Source of the DNA: Costus lasius
Taxonomy: Eukaryota > Streptophyta > Magnoliopsida > Zingiberales > Costaceae
DNA length: 64,000 bases
Assembly (NCBI GenBank): GCA_027563935.2
Contig: CM050450.1
Coordinates: 31,855,439 to 31,919,438 of the forward strand
Reading direction: 5' to 3'
Part shown: in pieces, positions 11,855 to 24,100 of the stretch
Numbering within the stretch: the first letter of the stretch is position 1
How the letters are laid out: every line of letters starts with the position of its first letter
Made by a program: the position numbers and the translations under genes
The notes under the pieces: generated by a model
The model's database searches: none
Told to the model about the DNA's origin: nothing
Seen by the model: the letters and a program-made list of their open reading frames with translations, nothing else

Positions 11855-13671
11855 CTGTAAGGATACTAAATTTTGTTTTGACGATGATTGTTTGCAGGCA
11901 TTTGAAAAGCTTAAGAAAGCTTTGATTTCCGCACCCATTATTCAGCCCCCTGATTGGACTTTACCTTTTGAGCTAATGTGCGACGCGACCGACTTGCCGT
12001 TAGAGCTATTCTTGGGCAAAGAAGAGACAAAAAGCTTCACGCAATATATTATGCAAGCCGCACTTTAGACGAGGCTCAAATCAATTATGCGACAACATAA
12101 AAGGAGCTCTTATCCATCGTCTTTGCGTTTGATAAATTTCGTTCTTACTTGATTGACTCAAAAGTTATTGTTTATATAGACCATGCAGCAATCAAGTACT
12201 TAATGAGTAAGAAAGATGCAAAGCCCCGACTGATACGATGGATACTACTCCTTTAGGAGTTTGATTTGGAAATAAGAGATAAGAAGGGAGCTGAAAATGT
12301 GATGGCTGACCATTTGTCACGTTTGCCTTTGGACAAAGAAGAAGATGTTTCTGATGATTTGGAAATTGATGATACGTTTCCTGAGGAGAAGTTATTCGGA
12401 ATAGTTGTGCAAGATGCACCCTGGTACGCTGATTTCGTTAACTATTTGGCTTCTGATATTTTTCCACCTGACCTGTCGTATCAAAGAAAAAAGAAGTTCT
12501 TATCCGATGTAATACATTTTTACTGGGATGATCTAAATCTATTTCGGTGATGCGCCGATGGACTTTTTCGACGATGTGTACCTGAGGAAGAGGTTCTTGA
12601 TATTCTTAAGCATTGTCATTCTTCCCCTTATGGAGGTCATGCCAGCGCTATAAAAACTGCATTTAAGGTATTATAATCTGGATTATACTGGCCAGTATTT
12701 TTAAGGATGCACGAGACTTTATTTTGACTTGTGACAACTGCCAAAGAAGTGGCAATATATCAAAACGAGACGAACTCTCCTTGCAAAATATTTTAGAGGT
12801 TGAATTTTTTGACATGTGGGGGATAGAATTTATGGGACCATTTCTGTCCTCCTGTGGAAACAAGTATATCTTGGTGGCCGCACTGACCAACGACTCTAGA
12901 GTTGTGATACAGATGCTGAAGAAGACTATCTTTCCGAGATTCGGTGTACCGAGAGTATTTATAAGCGATGGGGGATCACATTTCATTGAGCAAAGATTTG
13001 CTGCTCTATTGAAAAAGTATAGGGTGCACCACAAAATTGCAACACCATATCACCCGCAGACCAGTGGACAAGTCGAGGTAACGAATCATGAATTGAAAAG
13101 GATTTTAGAACGCACTGTTTCGACTACGGGAAAAGATTGGGCCCTTAAATTGGATGATGCTCTCTGGGCCTATCGTACTGCTTTCAAGACCCCTATAGGA
13201 ATGTCTCCGTTTCAAATGATATATGGGAAGTCTTGTCACCTTCCAGTCGAGCTTGAACATAACGCATTCTGGGCGATAATAGCTTTAAATTTTGATTTTA
13301 AGACAGCAAGTGAAAAGAGAAAATTGGAATTGAATGAATTGGATGAAATAAGACTAGAGGTGTACAAGAATACAAAAATTTATAAGGAAAGGACCAAGAT
13401 CTTCCACGACAAATGAATAGTATGCAAGGAATTTGAAGTAGGCAATTTGGTCCTACTTTTTAATTCGAGACTCAGATTATTTCTTGGAAAGTTGCGATCC
13501 AGATGGACTGGTCTGAATGTAGTACAAAAATTCTATCCACATGGTGTGATTGACATCTATAGTGATCAGTCCGGAACGTTCAAAGTCAACGGGCAACGTC
13601 TGAAACCATATAATTTTCCTCCACCAATTGAAAAGGGAGTTTCCTTACTCCTCTCTGATTCTTTTACTTGA
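11855..13671 (+). pseudogene. Athila-type RNase H and integrase (3' part of pol), decayed
   Basis: Resumes right after the solo LTR. The RNase H region (LMCDA..., [39 protein letters not shown]) has a frame-shifting deletion near 12000 and TAG/TAA codons. The integrase zinc end ([10 protein letters not shown]) follows, then the catalytic core with D in [12 protein letters not shown] in [10 protein letters not shown] and E in VEVTNHE, then [10 protein letters not shown] and [16 protein letters not shown]. About a dozen codons are missing between ILVAA and [12 protein letters not shown]-to-TGA type stop at 13414 precedes a C-terminal module ending [12 protein letters not shown] at 13671. Confidence 0.88.
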
Positions 13672-14688
13672 CCACAGATTTCTCCGTCAAGCTGCCGACG
13701 TTAAACGAGCGCTTCTTGGGAGGTAACCCAAATATTTATTTTTCTGATCTTAATTCATTATTTCTGACGAATGCTATTTCATATTTGTTGCAGGTTCAAT
13801 TTAATTTTATTCAAAAAAAAAATGAACAAAGATGGAAATTAAGATCTTCAGGATTGCAGCGCCTCTGGCGACCGACCGAAGTCATCTCATGCCAACTGAA
13901 ACTACTACTGTCTTCCGAAGAAATCGGCAGACAAAGTCAGCGATTTCTTCCGCTAATCTCAACCGCTGCTACCTTCGTCGCTGCAAACTGCGATCGGCGA
14001 CATAAATTCCCAGCGCTGCTTTTCCTCTCCCAAATTGCCGCTGATGTTTCGTCTTCAACCCGTCGGCAATGCTTCCGTTCTTACATAACTTCTCAAAGCC
14101 GCCGGATTTCCTCATCTGACGTCCTCTCTGACAGCTACGTCCGTTGAGCAGCATCGCCTCTTTCCACTAACTCCCCATTGGGCGAACTGACTTCCGCTGC
14201 CGCCGATTCCGCCGTTACCCAATAAACCCAACTCCAACGCCATCCTCTTATGTCATTACTCCTCCAGACGACCTGAAGAAGCCGTCCGCCGCCTTCAATC
14301 AAACCGCTGCCGCCTTCAACGGATTTTCACTTGAATTCCATCCGTTTGCCGCCATCGAATTGAAAACGGTGACGTACACGCGCCAACACTGCCGCCTGAA
14401 CTTGACCCGAGAGCCGTTTGCACTAAGGGCGAGGTTCCATTTAATCCGGATGCCACTCACTGTGCTGCTCATTCCTCTTAAGACAATCCTACTCCTCCAG
14501 ACAATTCCAGAACCAGCACGCGAGGTGGCTTCTTCCGACTTTGTCTACAAGAAGCAGGCTTTCATTTGATTCTCCCATCTGTCTGACGACCACCAGGCGC
14601 CGTGACTTCCTCCTCATGGCTGCTGTCTCGTCCAGACTCAGCACCCTTACCCTGCCGCTTCTACAGGCTCACCAATCTTTGACACAGC
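13672..14688 (+). other. Post-pol spacer of the Athila-type element
   Basis: It begins with a conserved plant gypsy post-pol motif, GACGTTAAACGAGCGCTTC followed by TTGGGAGGTAACCC (about 13697-13729), matched in the other gypsy element at 33766-33803. The rest is richer in G+C than its surroundings, with CCGCTGCCGCC-like triplet runs. Open frames at 13668-14147 and 14360-14569 encode nothing I recognise; I treat them as chance frames. Confidence 0.5.
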
Positions 14689-16230
14689 GTGTTCTTCACC
14701 GCAACCAATTCTGACGCTGTTATCTTACCGACTTTGCCGCTGCAATACTCTGCTTCATTGTTCCTGCTGCCGAACCTGAAGACAGCTCGCCCACTACCCG
14801 ATACTCACGGTTCCAGCATCTACATCTGCACCATGTCTTCGATACTAAAGAAGACTGCTCGGAAATCAACCATCAATCTTCCACCTCAAGGCCACCGCAT
14901 GTCCTCTTCATCTACATCTGCGCCTTCTTCGATTGAACTGAATCCATATAAACATCTCAACCCTTCATTGGGCTTTAGTATGCGCAACATACTCCAAGCA
15001 CGCAGGTGCCATATTCTTCAGCAATGAAAAGTGGTTCATACCCGTTATGTCGATCGTCTTACTATGGACAAGCTAGGATTTTCCGACGACATTGAATGGA
15101 TGTTTCGCTGTATTGGCTGGGAACAATTCCTACATATGACGCACCCTACCTATCCAGCACTCACCCTCGAATTCTTTAGTTCTCTAGATGTCCGGATGGA
15201 TTCGCACGACGATGACATAGGCCGGATCACCTTCCGCTTGGGTGGCGAAGAGCATTATCTTAATCTCGCGTAACTCAACCACATATTTGGCTTTCCAACA
15301 CATGCGACGCGCTTGGTTCCTGTTGAATATAAGGAGAATGAGTTCTAGTGTACTATCAGTAATGACGATTAATACTCTCCCCGCTCTGCACGTTCAAGTA
15401 GCATCGGCAACCCAGTTCTTCGTTATGTTCATCGCTTTCTAGCTCATACCATCTTTAGTCGAGGTGAAAGTGATGCGATGGTCCGCCAAGGTGAGGTACT
15501 GTTTCTTTGGGCTATGCTTCATTCGTTTCAGCTTAACTCTGCCTATTACATGCTAAAGCAAATGGTTAAAATATCACGAGCTCACAAGGGTCAGATCGCT
15601 ATGGGAGGGCTTGTTACCTCTATTGCTCTTGCACTCGGCATCGACCCTATTGGCATGAGACTAGCTATCAGTAGTACCCGTTTGGACCTGGATTCCTGCA
15701 TGGCTATGCGGATCATCATCAAACACGGGGACTCCCATTTTCTCTACTTCAAAGATGGTTCCCAACCCATATCTTTGCCTTGCCAAGAGCGCACAACCGT
15801 CAAGGACAAGACCAATTGGAAACTTCGGCCAATTCCTACTTCCTCTGCTAACACTACCATGCCTGTACCACCACCAGTTTTTGCTAGATTTTCTGCCTTC
15901 ACTAGTGCACATCCCTCCTCAAACATTGAAGCCTTAATGCATCAACTGCTTGATGAGCAAAAACGCCAAGGTACGTACCTCCAGCAACTATTCACCCATC
16001 TGAAGGACGGGCAACTTATAATTCTCCACGACCTATCTAGTCAGGGCTCCATGATCACAAAGATTGCTGCTAAACAGGGTCGCCAAGGGAAAATTCTAAC
16101 TTCCCTATGGCCTTCCTATAGTGATACCCTGTTACCAGACGAGGATGCTGAGCCCGTGATACCAGGCGATGCTGCTAATGACAAGGAGGATCCTGAGGTG
16201 GTTGAACTTAGTTCTGACGAGTCCGACTAA
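14689..16230 (+). pseudogene. Env-position ORF, resembling ATHILA ORF-1 family
   Basis: A single frame runs from about 14689 to the TAA at 16230, broken at 15025 (TGA), 15271 (TAA) and about 15346-15370. The recognisable part begins TRYVDRLTMDKLGF, continues LNLA*LNHIFGFPTHATRLVP and then FLWAMLHSFQLNSAYYMLKQM, and ends in an acidic tail (DKEDPEVVELSSDESD). From memory this resembles the ATHILA ORF-1 family found after pol in Athila elements. I see no signal peptide or clear transmembrane segment, so the env label reflects position only. The last 250 codons (15478-16230) are open, contain Q/H-rich coiled-coil-like stretches and may be the most conserved part. Confidence 0.62.
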
Positions 16231-17224
16231 TTTAGTGAGTTTCTTCACATGTATCTCCACATTTTGAGTACCTTTACTATGATGCATAGGGTCTATGCAT
16301 AATTTCAGTCTAGGAGATAATGGGTAGTGAATAAATGTTGATTTTCAAAACTTTGTTGAGTCATTATGTAGTTTACTTTTGAAACTGTTATCCATGGTAC
16401 TTCAGTTCTGCGATGTTAATTCAGTACTTATGTTTAATGCTGATGTGATGTGTTATAGTGCTTGAACATTGAGCTACACCCTTGATTTCGATGATGATAT
16501 TATTTCTAACGGAAATCATAATAACTTGACATTTTATTGAATCCATGGAATATCATTATGATCTGAATCTTAGTTCAAAATCAGGAATTTCATCTGATTA
16601 TCTTATTTTACGGAGAAAGGTAGTGGAGTGATAGATCTGATTCTTGCCTAAGATTTTTGCTTTCAAAGCATGCTTATGATCTTCCTGTGAAAGTATATAA
16701 CTTTATTGACTTGATTCTCCATGCTAGTAGTTGGAATTAATCAATGCACTTCCCAATGAATATGAATATGATCTCCTCTCAATTATCTTTCATTCTAAAA
16801 AAAAACTCAAAAAAAAAACACAGACTCCTCTACTTGGCACTGTGTTAAATGGGTAGTGGTACCTAAGTAATGGGTTGAAGTCAAAATAAAACTGAGAGGA
16901 CGAAAAAACAAATAGGAGTGCATTGATGTCTTTCCAGCTCGTATCTTTGGTTGAATCAAGTTCGAACTAAGTACATATACCACAGAGGCGATTACTGCAT
17001 CTCATGGAGGTAAACCTAATCTGACATTGGTTTTTGTATCTTAACACCTTTACTCCTGACGATAGATGGTTATTTTGAATGCCCTGACCTGCTACGTTTT
17101 GCTCATAATGATATTTCCATTCGATACAACATTTTACAAGCTTGACATGGTTTCATTTTTTTTTAATTACCACTCTTATCTTTATATGCTTCAGGACAAG
17201 TAATGGTTTAAGTCTGGGAGATTT
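16231..17224 (+). other. Athila 3' untranslated region with polypurine tract
   Basis: No coding sequence. It contains A-rich runs near 16798-16820 and, just before the 3' LTR, AGGACAAGTAATGG and AGTCTGGGAGA (about 17192-17221), the usual polypurine tract form that primes plus-strand DNA synthesis in this lineage. Confidence 0.7.
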
Positions 17225-17569
17225 TGATGTCTCGTATTTATATAGTCTTTTAGACCTATATTTACCTGTGAATCGAGATATATTTTCATGATCTTACATC
17301 TATTTCCAGCTTATTTCATTAACATTCTTCAAAAGTTTCACTACTTGTCATATTTATTGAATACAGGACAATTCACTCACTTTTAGAGCTATATGGAAGT
17401 ACATTTACATCTCCGAATGAATCAAGAACCTTGGCAAGAAGTTTGGCTTCGAACGGGATTAATTTCAAGAGTTTATTCGTAGCCACCGCAAGAATTCATC
17501 CGCCGCAAGAATTTATCCGCAGCCGCCAGAATTTATTACCAGCCGTCATGGATTAAATAAGCATTAATC

Positions 17570-19260
17570 TGTTGGGGTATGCCCTTAAGGCTAATGTTTG
17601 AGGCCTTTGGGATTGTATAAGTATCATGTAATAAACTCTTGTGTTTATAAAAGGCATGGTTATTATTCAGGTTGTTACCTTGTCTGCTGTAATAAGTGTA
17701 CTTCTGAATAATGTCTCAAAGCTGTTCAGCTAGGCTGACAGGCTATATGTCCTTAGTCGAGATATCTTGGTGAACATGAGACAGCCTTGATATGATTGAG
17801 ACTAATATGAGTGCTAATCTTATAGGATGCTTCGAGCATGGAATAAGATGTAGACTCATGGGTACATTGGATGTACTGGACAGACCCTACTCGGATATTC
17901 CATTGCTTGTCACAATGTGAATGATCCTTGTGAGCACTAAGTGGCACATGTCCTTTGACTTGAGATCACTTGTGTTTCTAAATGATGATTGTCATTGTTT
18001 TGAGGTAGTTCAATATCATTTGAAACATAATGATTATAGACTATCTTGGATGGTGAGCTTGAATCAGGTTAGAGCACTAGTGATAGACATAGGATTGCCG
18101 TCTCCTTGTTTAAGGAGTGTGATGTTCTAATGGGCCCCCTATATGAGATGATTGAGATAGTGTATGGCCATGCCCAGATGACAATGTGCATCTGATCTAA
18201 TCATGCTCATCGTATTGGAGTTACAAGCTTGACCCGCTTGTCCAATAAGAACATCCAGTGGCAAAGGACACATGTATGCCTTGTGAATGGAGTCACACTT
18301 GTGCAATGGTTTGGGAGTAGTCTTGGAAGACTCTTTCCTTTATATCGGGAGACAGTGATGTGTTGCTAGATACCCCTCACTGATCGTGATAACGTAAGTT
18401 ATCGTTACCGACATTTAGAGGAAACCCTCAGGGTCGCACAATTTGATGATATGGCTTACTTGAGTCAGATCGAATGGACTGGATTCTTTGAGTTCAGATT
18501 AAAGGGATTTTATCTCTGATTGTAAGTGAGATCTGGTCTGATCATGTTTGATTGATTAAGGCTTGAGATCGGTAAGCTTCGATCAAGAGAGATGATGCTA
18601 GATCGGAAAGATCAGGGGCATCAGGTGATGAATGGTTAGATCATGAGCCTTGGGGTTCAATATGGTCTAGACCACATGGCTTGAGCCATTTCGGTTTGGT
18701 TCATGAACCAAAGTTGAATCGAACGGTTTAGCTTGAACCGGTTCACAATTGTGAACGCATGGTTCAATGCTCAAATGCGTTTGGGTTATGGCTTGAGCGC
18801 ATGCTTTGATGAGCTTCCATTTATGGAAAGTCATCAAAGGGGGCCGGTTTCACTTAACGCCAAAAACGCTTATGCGTTGGAACTCTTCTCATCAACGCCT
18901 TGGACATTGGTTGAGGTGTGGTTGACGACGAGAAGGAGAGCTTGGGCAAAGAGGAACTCTCGGCAACAAGGAAGTTCATCATCCCTTCCATTCGACAAGT
19001 GAAGATTCCTTGAGTGACTTGCTAGCACAAGCGACCCCAAGGAGTGAGCCAACTTCATCTTGTGTGTGGCACACTTTGGAGGAGACCTATCTTGATCTCT
19101 TCTTCCAAGCCGAGATCCAAGTCCATGGCATTGGTATGATTTCTAGTTTCAAGTTGATCATATTGTTTCATATCCGATCTTGACTTGAAGCCCTCTTTCC
19201 GCTATGCATGATAGATGAGCATGCTTAGGGTTTCTTCCCCCTTAGTTAGGGGTTCCTTCA
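17570..19260 (+). repeat. 5' LTR, copia family B
   Basis: Begins TGTTGGGGTATGCCC and ends GGGGTTCCTTCA; 1691 bp. Matches 25095-26785 with no difference noticed. Short open frames inside are repeated in both LTRs and have no protein signature. Confidence 0.93.
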
Positions 19261-19262
19261 AT

Positions 19263-19274
19263 TGGTATCAGAGC
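19263..19274 (+). other. Primer-binding site, initiator tRNA-Met
   Basis: TGGTATCAGAGC, complementary to the 3' end of plant initiator tRNA-Met, two bases after the 5' LTR. Confidence 0.92.
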
Positions 19275-19367
19275 TAGGCTCATGATATGATCGATATGAT
19301 TGCTTTAAGTATTGGTGATCCATACATGATGTTGCGCTTACTGTTTCCTTGAGGCATGCTTTGTTTT

Positions 19368-19514
19368 CATGATGTTGCGCTTATATGTTCATGATGTTGC
19401 GCTTGTATCATATGTTCATGATGTTGCGCTTATATGTTCATGATGTTGCGCTTGTATCATATGTTCATGATGTTGCGCTTATATGTTCATGATGTTGCGC
19501 TTGTATCATATGTT
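19368..19514 (+). repeat. Tandem repeat, three 49-bp units in the leader
   Basis: Six subunits all begin CATGATGTTGCGCTT and alternate 22 and 27 bases (ending ATATGTT or GTATCATATGTT), giving three near-perfect 49-bp units. Single diverged copies of the core occur just upstream (from about 19325). I did not see the array in the related minus-strand element at 54767-62732. Confidence 0.92.
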
Positions 19515-20659
19515 CCTGAAGTATGCGCTCCCCCTTGAAGGGGACCTCCTAAAGTATGCGCTCCCCCTTGAAGGGGACCCCCTTAGATCTAAGGGTTATC
19601 AAGCATGTTGTTTGTTTGTAACATTGCGCATGTTATAAAAGTTTTCTAAAACTTACCTCTTGCGCGCTTCATTAGATCTAAGGAGCCACTACATTAAACC
19701 CTTAGATGGGTTGATGAGGTTGAAGTCACCACTAGGTTGGATCCAAGTCTGATCAGACCATCTGACAGCTCAGATGGGTTGACCCAATAGCACCTATGCG
19801 CAAGCACAAGGTGGCTATAGGTTGACTGCATCTAGGGCGTGTAGCGAGGTCTGGTTGAGACAACTACTGAACACACTTGAGTTAGGCCCGGGGTCACACC
19901 CGCTTGCCAAAACTCATGGGGTGGTTCAGCCCTTGGGGCATGCATGGTTGACCATTAGGTCAACTCGGGTCAGTTAGGACTCGGTGCATGCAAGGGCAAA
20001 GGATCTAGCTAGATGGATGAGTGGATCCCCATCAATGGACCATTGTAAGGTTGTAGGGCTCATAAGGAAATTAAATTGATGCCATGGGTTTTTCCAAAAT
20101 TTAATTTCTTGAATGGATCACATGTTGATTGAATCATATGCTTGTTTATTTAGTCTTATGTGGGTTGCCCTATTGTGTGCTGTGCTGGGGCCTGCGAGCC
20201 TGGATAAGTTGTAAATTAATTTGTGATCTGCGAATCACATTGTACTTAATTTATAATATGTAGTTGACCTGCGAGTCAACCTTGTCTAGATAGATCAAAT
20301 GTACTTTGATTAGACAAGTGCACACATCCAAGAGGGGCATTCATCTGGTGGTGCACCTGAGGTGCTCTTGGCGCTAGGGCACTGGGTTGGACCAGATGAG
20401 ATGCAAGGAGCTCAAGTGAAGACTTAAGTAAATTAAGGTCTTACTAGGGTTCATGGGCTTTTACCACATAAGATCATGCTTTCTTCTTATTGCTTATAAT
20501 TAGAATTGCATGTTTAAGTTTATCTTCTGCTATCACCATAGGACTTGTATGATAGTTAAGAAGATAAAAGACCGATAAAATCCAACGCTAACATATCAAG
20601 CTCGTAAGCCTTCTGACGCGAAACCTCACCTTTCTGATTATCGTTGGAGCCGTGTTGAA

Positions 20660-20997
20660 CCCACTCAGTGGGCACGTCCACCTATCTTCAGACGGTGCTG
20701 GATTTCACCTGCGTGTTACAGAGTTGGGATTTATCCCCTCTCGTTGCTCAGCATAGCACGTGGTGGTCCAGGGAGTAGGTCAGGTCAGCTTGACCATGTT
20801 GGCTACATATGTGGCGCATATGGTAGCACATGGAGGCAGCCATCTCTGGGATCAGAGACTGTGTTGTACCAACTCAGTTGGCACAGTCTGCTGGATTGCC
20901 AAGATGAAGGGGAATCGCACGGGTTGGCGATTGGCTGGCACAGCCTACCAGAAATTAGTACTTGTCATCTCTGTGCATCTTATCTCGCCTGAGCGGG
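20660..20997 (+). other. Three conserved leader hairpins (candidate cis RNA structure)
   Basis: Perfect or near-perfect hairpins CCCAC-TCA-GTGGG (20660-20672), CCAAC-TCA-GTTGG (20869-20881) and CTCGC-CTGA-GCGGG (20984-20997). The starts are 209 and 115 bases apart, and the third ends about 190 bases before gag. Equivalent hairpins with the same spacing occur in the family A element at 47551-47887 and the minus-strand family B element at 59450-59786, with compensating base changes. A role in RNA packaging, dimerisation or translation is inference. Confidence 0.55.
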
Positions 20998-21189
20998 ACG
21001 CGGAGACCAAGTATGAAATCTGGATCCCATCTCACTAAAAGAGTGTTACTCTTTCGGACTGTTTACTGGATTTTTCAGTCAGACAAAATAGTGAGAAAAG
21101 AATCTTTCTTAAGTCCTGGATTGATTCTGAAACATTGATACTAACCTTGCTGTTCTTGCTTGTTGTAGATTCCTGCAGCAACGAACACC

Positions 21190-24100
21190 ATGAGCTTCAA
21201 TGTGCGATCCCTACTGGAAAGGGAGAAGTTTGCTGGGCCGAACTTCTCTGACTGGTTCGGACACCTTAAGATTGTTCTTAAGGCAGAGAGGAAACTGTAT
21301 GTCCTCGAGACGGCGATACCGCCGCAGCCCGCTCCGAACGCCGCAAGGGCGGTTCGGGAAGCCTACGAAAAGCACGTCAATGATAGCATTGATGTCGCTT
21401 GCCTGATGCTAGCGTCTATGACGCCACCGCTGCAGCGTCAGCATGAGGATATGTCAGCTATAGAGATTATAGCAAACCTCAAAATGCTGTATGCTGCACA
21501 GGCGAGGACTGAGCGCTATAATCTGACGAAGCTCTTCTTTCAGAGCAAACTGGCTGAGGGGAGCCCAGTGGGAGCTCACGTGCTCAAGATGATTGGGCAC
21601 AAGGAGGCTCTGGAGAAACTGGGGCATACCATCAACCAGGAGCTTGCTGTGGATATTATTCTGCAGTCTCTCCCGCCTTCTTTCGATGCGTTCATTATTA
21701 ACTTTAATATGAACAAGATCGATTGTACGCCGGCAGAGCTGCTGAATATGCTCTTGACAACTGAGGAAACTCTGAAGGGTAAGCCTTCAACCTCTGTCTT
21801 GATGGTTCCTTCTAGGAACAAGAAGAAGGGGAAGAAGGGCAAGGCCCCTGTCAAGAATTACAGTAAGGCCCTGAAACAGAAGGTGAAGCGGTCGAAGGAC
21901 AACAGGTGTTTCCACTGTGGCCAGCTGGGTCACTGGAAAAAGGACTGTAAAGCGCTCCAAGGAGATAAGAGGGGAAGCATTGCTTCTGGCTCAGGTATAT
22001 ACGTGACGGAAGTCATGGTTTCATCTTCTTCTATATCATGGGTGTTAGACACTGCATGTGGAGTTCACATTTGTTCAAATGTGCAGGAACTCAAGAGAAG
22101 AAGGCAGGTGGGACAGCATGAGGTAGACCTACGAGTTGGAAACGGGGCACGGGTTGCTGCTGTTGCTGTAGGAGACTATTTCATTACTTTACCATCTGGC
22201 ATTGTATTAGAATTAAACAATTGTTATTTTGTACCCAGTATTACCAAGAATATTATCTCCATTCCTGCTCTTGTCAGGAAAGGATTTGCCTTTGAATGCA
22301 AGATTTCAAAGTGTGTTTTAACTTATGATAATATTGTGTATGCAACTGGTTCAATTAACAATGGGTTATACATGTTGGACATGGAAAATTCTATACAAAA
22401 CATTGATAATAAGAAAGCCAAGTATGCTGATGACAGCACCTTGCTATGGCATAGTCGTTTAGGCCATATAAACGAGAAGCGCATTAAGCGGTTGCATGAA
22501 CATGGACTGCTGGGATCATTCTCCTATGAGGAGATTGAGACATGCAAAGCTTGTTTAATGGGTAAAATGACGAAGTCTCCTTTTCCTCACAAAGGTCAAA
22601 GGGCTTCAGGTTTACTGGACCTAATACACAGTGATGTGTGTGGGCCTTTCAGTAAACATGCCAGAGGTGGCTATCAGTACTTCATTACCTTCACTGATGA
22701 TTTCAGTAGGTATGGGTATGTCTATTTAATGAGACATAAAAATGAATCTTTTGACAAGTTCAAAGAGTTCAAGAATGAAGTACAGAATCAGTTAGGCCGA
22801 AATATCAAGGCACTTCGTTCTGATCGAGGTGGTGAATACCTGAGTCATGCGTTTACTGACTATCTGAAGGAGTGTGGGATTATCTCACAGCTCACTCCGC
22901 CAGGAACACCGCAATGGAATGGTGTGTCCGAGAGGAGAAATAGAACGCTACTTGATATGGTTCGTTCTATGATGAGTCAGGCTACTCTTCCATATTCCTT
23001 TTGGGGTTTTGCACTGGAAACAGCTGCAAAGGTACTAAACCGAGTGCCATCCAAGGCAGTTTCAAAGACGCCATATGAGTTATGGTATGGGAAACAGCCT
23101 AGCTTGACATTTATCAAAATCTGGGGTTGCGAGGCTTATGTCAAAAAGCTCGCCTCTGGGAAACTAGAGAGCAGATCTGACAAATGCATCTTTGTCGGTT
23201 ACCCTAAGGAAACTAAGGGTTATTATTTCTACGATCCCAAAGAGAACAAGGTTTTTGTTGCTCGGACGGCCATATTTCTTGAGAAGGAGTTTCTTCTGCA
23301 AGAGGCCAGTGGGAGAGAAATAAAGCTGGATGAAAATCCAGAGGAAGGACAAAGTAGTCAAGCACAGTTGGATGTGCCTGAGCCAGTAGATCAGGTTATT
23401 GAACAACCTGAGGCTCAGATATCACGGGAACCGCGAAGATCGGGTAGGATCCGTCGACAGCCTGAGCGCTATGACGGAGTCTACATCATGGATAATGATG
23501 AACCCCTAACTTATGCGGATGCGGTCAGTGGACCGGAGTCAGCTAGATGGCTTGAAGCTATGCGAGCCGAGATGGACTCCATGTCAGATAACCAAGTCTG
23601 GGATTTGGTTGATCCGCCTCCGGGAGTAATCCCTATAGGCTGTAAATGGATCTTCAAGAAGAAGATTGACATGGATGGTAACGTGGTTACCTATAAAGGC
23701 AGGCTAGTTGCGAAAGGTTTCAAACAAATCTACGGGATAGATTATGATGAAACTTTCTCTCCTGTAGCCATGTTTAAGTCTATTCGGATTCTTTTCGCGA
23801 TAGCTGCATATTACGATTATGAGATCTGGCAGATGGATGTGAAGACAGCTTTCCTCAATGGAAATCTGGATGAGGATGTGTATATGACACAACCTGAGGG
23901 TTTCACTAATCCATCAGATCGTCATAAAATATGCAAGTTAAAGAAATCCATTTATGGATTGAAGCAAGCATCAAGAAGCTGGAATATTCGTTTTGATGAA
24001 TCAATCTCTGAGTTTGGTTTCATCAAGAACGAAGATGACCCGTGTGTATATAAGAGGTTTAGTGGGAGCGTGATTACATTCCTAATCCTCTACGTCGATG

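Larger units (their letters stand above)
19275..21189 (+). other. Long untranslated leader of copia family B
   Basis: About 1.9 kb between the primer site and the gag start without a recognisable coding frame. It holds a 49-bp tandem array (19368-19514), a duplicated TATGCGCTCCCCCTTGAAGG segment (about 19521-19580) and three short hairpins at 20660-20672, 20869-20881 and 20984-20997, described separately. Short upstream ORFs such as 20744-20992 overlap the hairpins and show no conservation as protein. Confidence 0.7.

Noticed and set aside
13668..14569. Two ORFs between pol and the env-position ORF
   Set aside because: Low-complexity codon patterns (Ser/Arg-rich), no homology to Athila proteins that I recognise, different frames.
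14689..16230. Calling this ORF a functional envelope gene
   Set aside because: No signal peptide, transmembrane helix or cleavage motif visible, and several stops interrupt it; only the position fits.
19368..19514. Regular repeats that might suggest a CRISPR array
   Set aside because: Subunits are contiguous, alternate 22/27 bases with no unique spacers, and lie in the leader of a plant retrotransposon.
20744..21038. Two overlapping short ORFs before copia gag, candidate upstream proteins
   Set aside because: They overlap the conserved hairpins, and in the related copies this region is open only in other frames. Base pairing, not codon sense, is conserved.
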